From positions 1 to 6,324 of the forward strand of contig JAJXUS010000126.1 in NCBI GenBank assembly GCA_021782675.1: 6,324 nucleotides of DNA, given 5' to 3'. Position 1 is the first letter of the stretch, and every line of letters starts with the position of its first letter. Below, in pieces: positions 1 to 5,520 of the stretch. The notes beneath the pieces are model-generated. The model saw only the letters and a program-made list of their open reading frames with translations, searched no databases and had not been told where the DNA came from. Made by a program: the position numbers and the translations under genes. The DNA comes from Acidobacteriota bacterium (GTDB lineage Bacteria; Acidobacteriota; Terriglobia; Terriglobales; Acidobacteriaceae).

Positions 1-357
1 GAAGAAGGCACCCGCCTGCTCCGGCTGCGCGACCTGTTGAAGGCGCGGCTGGAGACGGCGCTCTCCGATGTGGCCGTAAATGGGGCGATGGAGCCGCGTC
101 TGCCGGGCAATCTCAACATGCTTTTCAGTGGCGTCGAAGGTGAAGCGCTGATCATGGCGCTCGACGATGTCGCCGTCTCAAGCGGCTCCGCCTGTACGTC
201 CGATGCAATCGACGCCTCGCACGTGCTGCGTGCCATTGGCCGCAGCGACGACGAGGCGCACAGCTCCATCCGATTTGGCCTTGGGCGGTTTACGACGGAA
301 GGCGAGATCGACGATGCCGCCGCTCGAGTGATCGAGTGCGTGCAGCAATTGCGGTAA
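1..357 (+). CDS. Cysteine desulfurase (IscS/NifS group I), C-terminal fragment
   Basis: PLP-dependent enzyme that takes sulfur from L-cysteine as a protein persulfide and passes it to Fe-S cluster assembly and tRNA thiolation in the cytoplasm. The frame is open from base 1, so the 5' part lies outside the window; 118 codons remain, ending in TAA. The active-site loop SSGSACTS carries the persulfide-forming Cys (fragment residue 65, codon 193-195), followed by HVLRAIG and then SSIRFGLGRFTTEGEID, which is close to the C-terminal domain of E. coli IscS. The long loop with SSGSACTS marks group I rather than SufS-type enzymes. The protein ends at VQQLR and lacks the short C-terminal tail that E. 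coli IscS uses to dock IscU, so NifS-like or broad-role variants fit equally well; for that reason no symbol is given. It converges on yraN, with 106 bp between the stops. Family is secure; the paralogue is not. Confidence 0.95.
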   Translation, partial: EEGTRLLRLRDLLKARLETALSDVAVNGAMEPRLPGNLNMLFSGVEGEALIMALDDVAVSSGSACTSDAIDASHVLRAIGRSDDEAHSSIRFGLGRFTTEGEIDDAAARVIECVQQLR

Positions 358-399
358 CTATCGTCCCGCGAGATGGCGGACGCGGCCGGCATCCCTTAG

Positions 400-420
400 G
401 CCATCGACAATTCTGATGGC
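400..420. repeat. Inverted repeat between the convergent stops
   Basis: Perfect 6-bp arms GCCATC (400-405) and GATGGC (415-420) around a 9-nt loop, 43 bases after the cysteine desulfurase stop. No T-run follows on either strand, so this is not a standard intrinsic terminator. It could still mark the 3' end of one of the two converging transcripts, or be chance in GC-rich DNA. Confidence 0.3.
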
Positions 421-454
421 GGAGATACCGGCTCGCGCTATTTTTGGGGGGGAA

Positions 455-481
455 CGCGGCGCCTCAGGCGAAGGCGCCGCG
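455..481 (-). terminator. Strong GC hairpin spanning the yraN stop codon
   Basis: Perfect 9-bp arms CGCGGCGCC (455-463) and GGCGCCGCG (473-481) with a 9-nt loop. The yraN TGA (466-464, minus strand) lies in the loop. Downstream on the minus strand comes TT, then seven C and five A, with no T-run, so it does not meet the classical intrinsic-terminator pattern. The position at the end of a convergent gene suggests a transcript-end or mRNA-stabilising hairpin. Termination itself is inferred. Confidence 0.35.
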
Positions 482-991
482 GAAGAGTTCGAATTCGGGC
501 TTGGCTTCGGAAAAATACACGGAAACGATATCGAAGCGCACCGAAATCTGATCGAAATTTTCCATCTGGCGGATGTAGGCCTGCGCCATGCGATGCAGCA
601 TGTGGCGCTTGTCGTTGTCTACCGCACACTCTGCCGGACGGAAATTGCGGGACGTGCGCGTCTTGACCTCAATGAAGCATAGAGCGTCGCCATCCCAGCC
701 GATCAGATCAATGTCTCCGCGCAGACGGGGGGAACGCCACCGCCGCGCGACAATCACATATCCCTGGCCGCGCAGATAAAAATAGGCCGCATCCTCGCCT
801 CGCAGTCCGGTGGTCAGGTGCGTGGCTCCACGCATCGGCAAAGCGGTCCGGACAGACTGACGGTCCAGCCAGCCGGTCGTCCGCTCAAACAGAGCGAGGC
901 GGTATTGGGCGAGCAGAGAGATCTTGGTGACTCCAGGGAAAGTTTCTTCAATGTACCAATCCGCCGACGGCGGAGCAAGTGATTTTGTCAC
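464..991 (-). CDS. yraN: YraN / UPF0102 family protein, nuclease-like fold
   Basis: UPF0102 proteins have a restriction-endonuclease-like (PD-(D/E)XK) fold; no firm biochemical role is established to my knowledge. Family signature: TGLRGEDAAYFYL (61-73), RRWRSPRLRGDIDLIGWDG (83-101) and CFIEVKTR (105-112), then AVDNDKRHML and a closing VRFDIV. The putative metal-site set is D95 with E108 and K110 (EVK); the usual GEIDLI reads GDIDLI. The predicted 175 aa exceeds the usual 120-130 aa because about 55 residues precede the conserved core. The start taken is a GTG at 991, directly preceded by an in-frame TGA, so the ORF cannot be longer. An internal ATG at 835 (residue 53) would give a standard 123-aa protein. 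Neither start has a well-spaced Shine-Dalgarno site. It lies 36 bp downstream of the aminotransferase, probably in one transcript. Family is sure; the start is not. Confidence 0.9.
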   Translation of the reverse strand: MTKSLAPPSADWYIEETFPGVTKISLLAQYRLALFERTTGWLDRQSVRTALPMRGATHLTTGLRGEDAAYFYLRGQGYVIVARRWRSPRLRGDIDLIGWDGDALCFIEVKTRTSRNFRPAECAVDNDKRHMLHRMAQAYIRQMENFDQISVRFDIVSVYFSEAKPEFELFRGAFA

Positions 992-1027
992 TCACCGTTG
1001 ACGGATCGGATGCCCCGGAGTACCCGC

Positions 1028-2431
1028 TCAGGCGTGCTTTGCGATGGACTGCCCACCTGCTTCGCGCTCGATCGTTGCAATGCAGTCTTCGAGGATGTCG
1101 AGGGCGACCTCGGCCTCCTGCGGCTTGACGATGAGCGGCGGCGCCAGCCGCAGCGAAGTCTCGCCACAGCCCAGGATCAGCAGGCCGCGCTCAAATGCCA
1201 TCTCTTCAATACGATTGCGCCATTCCGGCGCCACTGCGCGCGTCTTCTGATCCTTGACGATCTCGATGCCGATCATCAGCCCGCGGCCGCGCACGTCGCC
1301 AACAATCGGGTGTTTGGCGGGCCACTGCTTCAGCCGCGTCATCATTGCCGCCCCGGTCGACGCCGAATTCGCCAGACCTTCGCGTTCCAGCACGTCCAGC
1401 GTGGCGAGAGCGGCCGCGATGGCGACCGGATTTCCGCCAAACGTGGAGGCGTGCGAGCCGGGCTTCCAGTCCATGACACTGGCGCGGCTCATACATACGC
1501 TGAGCGGCATTCCGCTGGCGATACCCTTGGCCACGCAGACAATGTCCGGCTCGACACCGGAATGTTCGACGGCCCACCACTTGCCGGAGCGGCCGACGCC
1601 GCTTTGCACCTCATCGGCGACCAGCAGAATACCGTGGCGGTCGCAGATGCGGCGGAGCTCCTGCATAAAGACCGTGGGCGCGACCACGTAGCCACCCTCG
1701 CCCTGGATCGGCTCCACAAAAACGGCTGCCACTTCTTCCGGAGGGAGTGTGGTCTTAAAGAGCTTCTCCTCAATGTAGCGGGCACAGCCCAGAGCGAAAG
1801 CTTCTTCCTCTTGCGGACCGCCGCTGCAGCCACGGTACGCATACGGATACCGCACATGCGTGACGCCGGGAACAAACGGCCCGAAGCGGCGGCGCTGCTG
1901 CGGTTTGGATGAAGTGAGCGAAAGCGCCCCCATGGTGCGGCCGTGGAAGCTGCCAAGGAACGCGATCACGTTCTGCCGGCCGGTGTGATAGCGCGCCAGT
2001 TTGAAGGCACACTCGATCGCCTCAGCCCCGGAGTTGCCGTAGTAGAACTTGTGTGGGCCGGGCATGGGCGCAATCGCCGAGAGACGCTCGGCGAGACGTA
2101 CCATGCTCTCGTAATAAAAGTCCGTGCCGGACATGTGGATCAGCTCGGCCGCCTGCGCCTGGATGGCCTGCACCACCTCCGGGTGACAGTGGCCGGTGGA
2201 GCACACCGCGATGCCCGCGGCGAAGTCAAGAAATTCATTGCCATCCGCATCCTCCACGCGCGAGCCGCGGCCGCGCTTCGCCACCAGCGGGTAGGATCGC
2301 GTATAGCTGGGCGACATCCACTTTGCGTCGGCGTCCACGATGGCCCGTGCTTTAGGGCCGGGGAGCGGGGTGTTGAGCCTGGGGCCAAACTGGCGGAAAT
2401 TGTCACTGTTCTGATACGACGAGTGATTCAT
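1028..2431 (-). CDS. Class III PLP-dependent aminotransferase (GABA / acetylornithine aminotransferase family)
   Basis: Fold-type I PLP enzyme, 467 aa, that transfers an omega- or alpha-amino group to a keto acid in the cytosol; substrates could be 4-aminobutyrate, ornithine or acetylornithine. Visible landmarks: GNSGAEAIECA (132-142, cofactor phosphate region), FHGRTMGALSLT (162-173), VEPIQGEGGY (239-248), VADEVQSGVGRSG (271-283, D273 bonding the PLP ring nitrogen), the Schiff-base lysine K302 in VAKGIASGMPLS, STFGGNP (329-335) and R428 in SLRLAPPL, where class III enzymes bind a substrate carboxylate. The start is the ATG at 2431, not the upstream in-frame ATG at 2467, because GGAGAG sits 6 nt before it. 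The N-terminal GPKARAI...SPSYTRSYPLV resembles a subgroup often labelled 'acetyl ornithine aminotransferase family' or GabT, which also includes amino-acid racemases, so substrate and reaction remain open. No arginine or GABA genes adjoin it. yraN follows 36 bp downstream. Confidence 0.92.
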   Translation of the reverse strand: MNHSSYQNSDNFRQFGPRLNTPLPGPKARAIVDADAKWMSPSYTRSYPLVAKRGRGSRVEDADGNEFLDFAAGIAVCSTGHCHPEVVQAIQAQAAELIHMSGTDFYYESMVRLAERLSAIAPMPGPHKFYYGNSGAEAIECAFKLARYHTGRQNVIAFLGSFHGRTMGALSLTSSKPQQRRRFGPFVPGVTHVRYPYAYRGCSGGPQEEEAFALGCARYIEEKLFKTTLPPEEVAAVFVEPIQGEGGYVVAPTVFMQELRRICDRHGILLVADEVQSGVGRSGKWWAVEHSGVEPDIVCVAKGIASGMPLSVCMSRASVMDWKPGSHASTFGGNPVAIAAALATLDVLEREGLANSASTGAAMMTRLKQWPAKHPIVGDVRGRGLMIGIEIVKDQKTRAVAPEWRNRIEEMAFERGLLILGCGETSLRLAPPLIVKPQEAEVALDILEDCIATIEREAGGQSIAKHA

Positions 2432-2437
2432 GGCATT

Positions 2438-2443
2438 CTCTCC
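2438..2443 (-). promoter_or_regulatory. Shine-Dalgarno site deciding the aminotransferase start
   Basis: GGAGAG on the minus strand, 6 nt before the ATG at 2431-2429. It selects this ATG over the in-frame ATG at 2467, which lies inside a hairpin and has no purine-rich leader. Confidence 0.75.
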
Positions 2444-2459
2444 GGGTGGTAAGGGGCGG

Positions 2460-2480
2460 CTTCGCATGCGATGTGCGAAG
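2460..2480 (-). repeat. Hairpin in the aminotransferase leader
   Basis: Perfect 7-bp arms CTTCGCA (2460-2466) and TGCGAAG (2474-2480) around a 7-nt loop. On the minus-strand transcript it would fold 28 nt upstream of the start codon, leaving the GGAGAG ribosome site free. A role in translation or mRNA stability is inference; no known riboswitch is recognised. Confidence 0.4.
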
Positions 2481-2503
2481 GCAGCCAGGGCCAGACGAGC
2501 CAG

Positions 2504-2520
2504 AACGCGCAGTGCGCGTT
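2504..2520. promoter_or_regulatory. Perfect inverted repeat, possible operator
   Basis: AACGCGC (2504-2510) and GCGCGTT (2514-2520) flank a 3-nt centre, directly abutting the AT-rich island on its downstream side with respect to the aminotransferase. A compact dyad at the edge of a promoter-like region is typical of a repressor site, but it could also be a tight RNA hairpin at the start of the leader. No regulator family can be named. Confidence 0.35.
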
Positions 2521-2537
2521 AAAAATTTTCCTAAATT
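2519..2537 (-). promoter_or_regulatory. AT-rich island, candidate promoter for aminotransferase-yraN
   Basis: Nineteen bases containing only two G/C in otherwise GC-rich sequence, including five A followed by four T. It lies about 90 bp upstream of the aminotransferase ATG and is the only strongly AT-rich tract in the gap. I could not fit a convincing -35/-10 pair, so the promoter call rests on composition and position alone. Confidence 0.35.
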
Positions 2538-2577
2538 CAGAGTCGGAGCTGGAAGCGATGGCGCTCCGTCGGCAGGC

Positions 2578-2709
2578 CTAGTCGCTGCCGAACAGGCTAG
2601 GTCGGGTGAGGGTGGGCAGAATGCGAAGATGCTTGCGCGGACGCAGCCGCCCGGCGCGCTCCCTGGGAACGCTTGCCAGCAACAACGGTATGGCGTCCAT
2701 CCAATGCAT
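2578..2709 (-). CDS. Possible 43-aa small ORF, unrecognised
   Basis: ATG at 2709-2707, TAG at 2580-2578. The product begins MHWMDAIPLLLASVPRER and continues arginine-rich; no family is recognised. In favour: AGAAGG on the minus strand at 2723-2718 with 8-nt spacing, and a -10-like TATACT at 2732-2727. Against: a TSS from that -10 would fall inside the ribosome site, no fitting -35 is seen, and an ORF of this size arises easily by chance in GC-rich DNA. It may simply be part of the cysS 3' untranslated region. A secreted or membrane role is not supported, since the hydrophobic run (about IPLLLASV) is short. Confidence 0.15.
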   Translation of the reverse strand: MHWMDAIPLLLASVPRERAGRLRPRKHLRILPTLTRPSLFGSD

Positions 2710-2774
2710 CTTCACGGCCTTCTCTCAGTATACCCGCGCGTGCAAGTGGGCCAGGAACCTCGCCTGACGGCGCC

Positions 2775-4253
2775 TTATTTTCTGCGCCAGCGAACGCCGG
2801 AGGGCGTATCTTCCAGCAGAATGCCGCTGGCCGCGAGTTGCTCCCGGACTTCGTCGGCCCGTGCGAAGTCTCGCGCCCCCCGCGCCTGATTACGCTTGGC
2901 GATCAGCTCGGAGATGCGTTCATCCGTCAGCGCGAAGCTGGCTAGCAGCTCAGGCGCGGCATCGGCAGAACGGCCCTCGCGCTCTGCCCACTCCAGCGCG
3001 GCGCGCGTCACGGCGTCATCCGTGTTTTCCAGCACGGCAAAGATTTCATCGAACTGCCGCAGCACGGCGACGATGGGGTCAACATTGCCGGTGCACAACT
3101 GGCCGGCATCGGCAGCGGCGTTGGCCGCGCGCACCAGGTCGAAGATTGCGGCGCGAGCCTCGGCCGTGTTCAGGTCGTCCGCCAGCGCAGCGGCGAACGT
3201 TTCACCCGCTCGTTGCGTGATCGATAGCAAATCCGCGTTCGCCCCCGCGGCAAACTTTTCCGTGCGCAGGCGCGCGTGGAACGTACGCAGGCGCTCGACC
3301 GCGTGAGTGGATTCCGCAAGTCCATCGAAGGTGAAGTTGAGCTGGTTGCGGTACGGTACCGAGGTCAGCAGAAAGCGAATGGCCGAAGCGCGATACCCGC
3401 GCAGCAGCAGATCGCGCAGCGTGTAGAAGTTGCCGAGCGACTTCGACATCTTTTTGCCCTCGACCAGCAAAAACCGCACGTGCATCCAGTGCCGCGCGAA
3501 CTGCTTGCCGGTCGCAGACTCTGACTGCGCAATCTCATTCTCGTGGTGCGGAAACATCAGGTCTTCCCCGCCCGCATGAAGGTCGAGCGTTTCGCCAAGG
3601 TAGTTCATCGCCATGGCAGAACACTCGATGTGCCAGCCCGGGCGGCCGTCGCCCAGCGGCGTCTGCCAGCCGACTTCTCCCGGCTGCGTTGCTTTCCACA
3701 GAGCGAAGTCGCGCGCACTGTCCTTGTCATACTCATCGACATCGACGCGGGCGCCGTCTTCCATGCCGGCCAGATCTTTCTTGGAAAGCTTGCCGTACCC
3801 CGGAAAACTGGCCAGCCGGAAGTACCAGGAACCGTTTTCACCGCGATAGGCGTGCCCGGTGGCGGACAGCCTCTCAATCAGCGCCGTCATCTGCGGAATA
3901 TGGTCGGTCGCGCGGCAGAGAATCTCCGGCCGCTCCACGCGCAGTGCATCCAGATCTTCAAGAAACGCGGCCTCAAACTTCCTGGTGTACTCAGAAATGG
4001 GCACGCCCAGGGCGGTTGCATTGCGGATAATCTTGTCGTCTACATCCGTGATGTTCATCACGTGCCGCAGAGGCACCCTCTGCTGGCGCAGAAAGCGGCG
4101 CAGGATGTCGAGATGGACAAACGTGCGAAAGTTGCCGATGTGGCCGTAGTCGTAGACCGTGGGCCCGCAGCCATAAATGGTAAGCGGCTGGCCAGGAGCC
4201 GGAACCAGTGGTTCAACGGCGCCGGTGAGCGTGTTATAGAGCCGGAGTTCCAT
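2775..4253 (-). CDS. cysS: Cysteinyl-tRNA synthetase
   Basis: Class Ia aminoacyl-tRNA synthetase joining cysteine to tRNA-Cys with ATP in the cytoplasm. The 492-aa protein is full length, a little longer than E. coli CysS (461 aa). Landmarks: YGCGPTVYDYGHIGNFRTF (27-45), with the HIGH-type element as HIGN (38-41); the zinc ligands C29, C211 (HIECSAM), H236 and E240 (MFPHHENE), which recognise the cysteine thiol; and KKMSKSLGNF with KMSKS at 268-272. After it come the DALR-type helical domain (around 330-440) and a C-terminal anticodon-binding segment. The ATG at 4253 puts MELRLYNTLTG first, as expected for the family. No Shine-Dalgarno is seen upstream; instead a TACAAT sits 10 nt from the ATG. 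tsaD ends 72 bp upstream on the same strand, so read-through from tsaD is plausible alongside a promoter of its own. No broken motif was found. Confidence 0.98.
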   Translation of the reverse strand: MELRLYNTLTGAVEPLVPAPGQPLTIYGCGPTVYDYGHIGNFRTFVHLDILRRFLRQQRVPLRHVMNITDVDDKIIRNATALGVPISEYTRKFEAAFLEDLDALRVERPEILCRATDHIPQMTALIERLSATGHAYRGENGSWYFRLASFPGYGKLSKKDLAGMEDGARVDVDEYDKDSARDFALWKATQPGEVGWQTPLGDGRPGWHIECSAMAMNYLGETLDLHAGGEDLMFPHHENEIAQSESATGKQFARHWMHVRFLLVEGKKMSKSLGNFYTLRDLLLRGYRASAIRFLLTSVPYRNQLNFTFDGLAESTHAVERLRTFHARLRTEKFAAGANADLLSITQRAGETFAAALADDLNTAEARAAIFDLVRAANAAADAGQLCTGNVDPIVAVLRQFDEIFAVLENTDDAVTRAALEWAEREGRSADAAPELLASFALTDERISELIAKRNQARGARDFARADEVREQLAASGILLEDTPSGVRWRRK

Positions 4254-4263
4254 GCAGAACTAG

Positions 4264-4269
4264 ATTGTA
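4264..4269 (-). promoter_or_regulatory. -10-like element just before cysS
   Basis: TACAAT on the minus strand (5 of 6 matches to TATAAT), in the 72-bp tsaD-cysS gap. The region 17 nt upstream (CTCGAA) is a poor -35; TTGCTC is closer to consensus but lies 20 nt away. If used, transcription would begin around 4257, leaving only a few leader bases before the ATG at 4253. Confidence 0.35.
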
Positions 4270-4325
4270 CGGGGGAATCCCGGAAATTCGAGCAAGACAA
4301 AGACGTGATGCGGGCTGACAAATAG

Positions 4326-5480
4326 TTACCGCCCCAGCGCCAGCGATGGCTCCGCTGTAAGGTCTGGCGCCGCCGTCTCGCCGGCAAGCAGCCTGGGCCA
4401 CGCCGCAGCGGCGATCATGGCGGCATTGTCGGTAGAGAGCCCGCGGCCGGGAAATGCAACCGGCAGGCGGCGCTCCGCAGCCGTATGGGTGAAGCGCCGA
4501 CGCAGCTCAGCGTTGGCGGCGACGCCGCCGGAAACCAGAATGGAGCGCGCCGCAAATGCCTCCGCCGCCGCAAATGTTTTGCGAAGCAGATCGTCCACTA
4601 CGGCCCGCTGGAACGACGCGATCAGGTTCAGCGTTTCGGCATCGCAGAGCGGCAGTGCGTCCCCTGGCGTGGCATGGGGCACACCTGCCAGCGCGGCGCG
4701 GCGCGCCTCGATGCCCGGCTGTAGTGGATGCGTCTGCACGTACCGCAAGACTGCGGTCTTCAGTCCGCTGAACGAAAACAGGAATTGCGGCGTTTCCGGA
4801 TCGGCCCTGCGATGCGCCTTCGGCTTTACCTGGATGGGCCCGAAGGGAACGGCCGCAGGATCGCCATGCACGGCGAGAGCGTCAATCCACGGGCCGCCGG
4901 GATAGCCGAGACCCAGCAGCTTCGCCACCTTGTCGAAGGCTTCGCCGGCCGCGTCGTCCACGGTGCGGCCCACGTTGCGGTAGCGCCAGCTTCCCTGCTC
5001 TGTGTGCGCCATATATAGGTGAGTGTGGCCACCAGAGACGACCAGCGCCAGTATGGGTTCAGGCAGCGGGCTGGCGAGCCGCTGGCACTCCAGCAGCACC
5101 GCGTGGATGTGGCCCTCCAGATGGTTGACCGCGATCAGCGGCTTGCCCAGCGAAAAGGACAGCCCCTTGGCGTACATCAGGCCGACGAGTAGTGCACCCG
5201 CCAGGCCCGGCCCTTCTGTAACAGCGATGGCGGCAAGATCGGCGAACCGGCAGCCGGCTTCGCGCATGGCGGCATCGACAACAGGTCCAATGTTGCGCAG
5301 ATGCTCGCGCGAGGCGAGTTCCGGCACCACGCCGCCATACTGGCCGTGCAGAGCGATCTGCGAAGCGATCACGTTGGCGAGCACTGTGCCGTCGCCCCGC
5401 ACGATCGCCGCAGCCGTCTCGTCGCAGGAGCTTTCAATGCCGAGAATCCAGCCATTCGTAGAAGCTGCAGCGGCTGCCAT
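4326..5480 (-). CDS. tsaD: tRNA N6-adenosine threonylcarbamoyltransferase TsaD
   Basis: Transfers the threonylcarbamoyl group from TC-AMP to A37 of ANN-decoding tRNAs, working with TsaB and TsaE, neither of which is in this window. The fold is ASKHA. Motifs, numbered from the chosen start: LGIESSCDETAAA (13-25), YGGVVPELASREH (48-60), the metal ligands H120 and H124 in NHLEGH, LVVSGGHTHL (146-155), VDDAAGEAFDK (174-184), FSFSGLKT (235-242), LVSGGVAAN (315-323) and STDNAAMIA (349-357) with metal ligand D351. The start at 5480 puts the first motif near the N-terminus; the frame stays open to an ATG at 5579, but those 33 codons overlap cca and resemble no TsaD sequence. The length, 384 aa, exceeds E. 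coli's 337, mainly through about 25 extra residues between FSGLKT and the SFQRAVVDD helix. cysS follows 72 bp downstream; cca diverges upstream. Confidence 0.97.
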   Translation of the reverse strand: MAAAAASTNGWILGIESSCDETAAAIVRGDGTVLANVIASQIALHGQYGGVVPELASREHLRNIGPVVDAAMREAGCRFADLAAIAVTEGPGLAGALLVGLMYAKGLSFSLGKPLIAVNHLEGHIHAVLLECQRLASPLPEPILALVVSGGHTHLYMAHTEQGSWRYRNVGRTVDDAAGEAFDKVAKLLGLGYPGGPWIDALAVHGDPAAVPFGPIQVKPKAHRRADPETPQFLFSFSGLKTAVLRYVQTHPLQPGIEARRAALAGVPHATPGDALPLCDAETLNLIASFQRAVVDDLLRKTFAAAEAFAARSILVSGGVAANAELRRRFTHTAAERRLPVAFPGRGLSTDNAAMIAAAAWPRLLAGETAAPDLTAEPSLALGR

Positions 5481-5520
5481 GTCACCATGGTACGGGAGCC
5501 GTTTCCCGCTGGGTAACGCC

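Larger units (their letters stand above)
2432..2774. other. Gene-free stretch between cysS and the aminotransferase
   Basis: 343 bp with no recognisable gene on either strand. Near the aminotransferase side it carries a hairpin (2460-2480), a perfect short inverted repeat (2504-2520) and an AT-rich island (2519-2537). Further in are two more small inverted repeats: CGGAGC (2544-2549) with GCTCCG (2563-2568), and CGGCAG (2570-2575) with CTGCCG (2585-2590). A 43-codon ORF on the minus strand (2709-2578) is weakly supported. No tRNA T-loop or strong intrinsic terminator is visible after cysS. The stretch most likely holds the cysS transcript end and the promoter and leader of the aminotransferase-yraN unit. 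Confidence 0.7.

Noticed and set aside
441..452. T5G7 tract as the T-run of a terminator for the cysteine desulfurase
   Set aside because: No stable stem immediately precedes the T's on the plus strand.
998..1912. Long plus-strand open frame (304 codons) opposite the aminotransferase
   Set aside because: It lies entirely antisense to a gene with all class III motifs. The product is Arg/His/Asp-rich with no recognisable domain, as expected for antisense frames in GC-rich DNA.
2761..2777. CGCC-GTCA-GGCG mini-hairpin after the cysS stop as a terminator
   Set aside because: Only a 4-bp stem and no T-run after it.
2446..2889. Plus-strand open frame covering the gene-free stretch and the 3' end of cysS
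   Set aside because: It runs antisense into cysS, has low-complexity composition and no recognisable domain or start signal.
3543..4325. Plus-strand open frame (260 codons) opposite cysS
   Set aside because: Antisense to the catalytic core of cysS; no family resemblance and no ribosome site.
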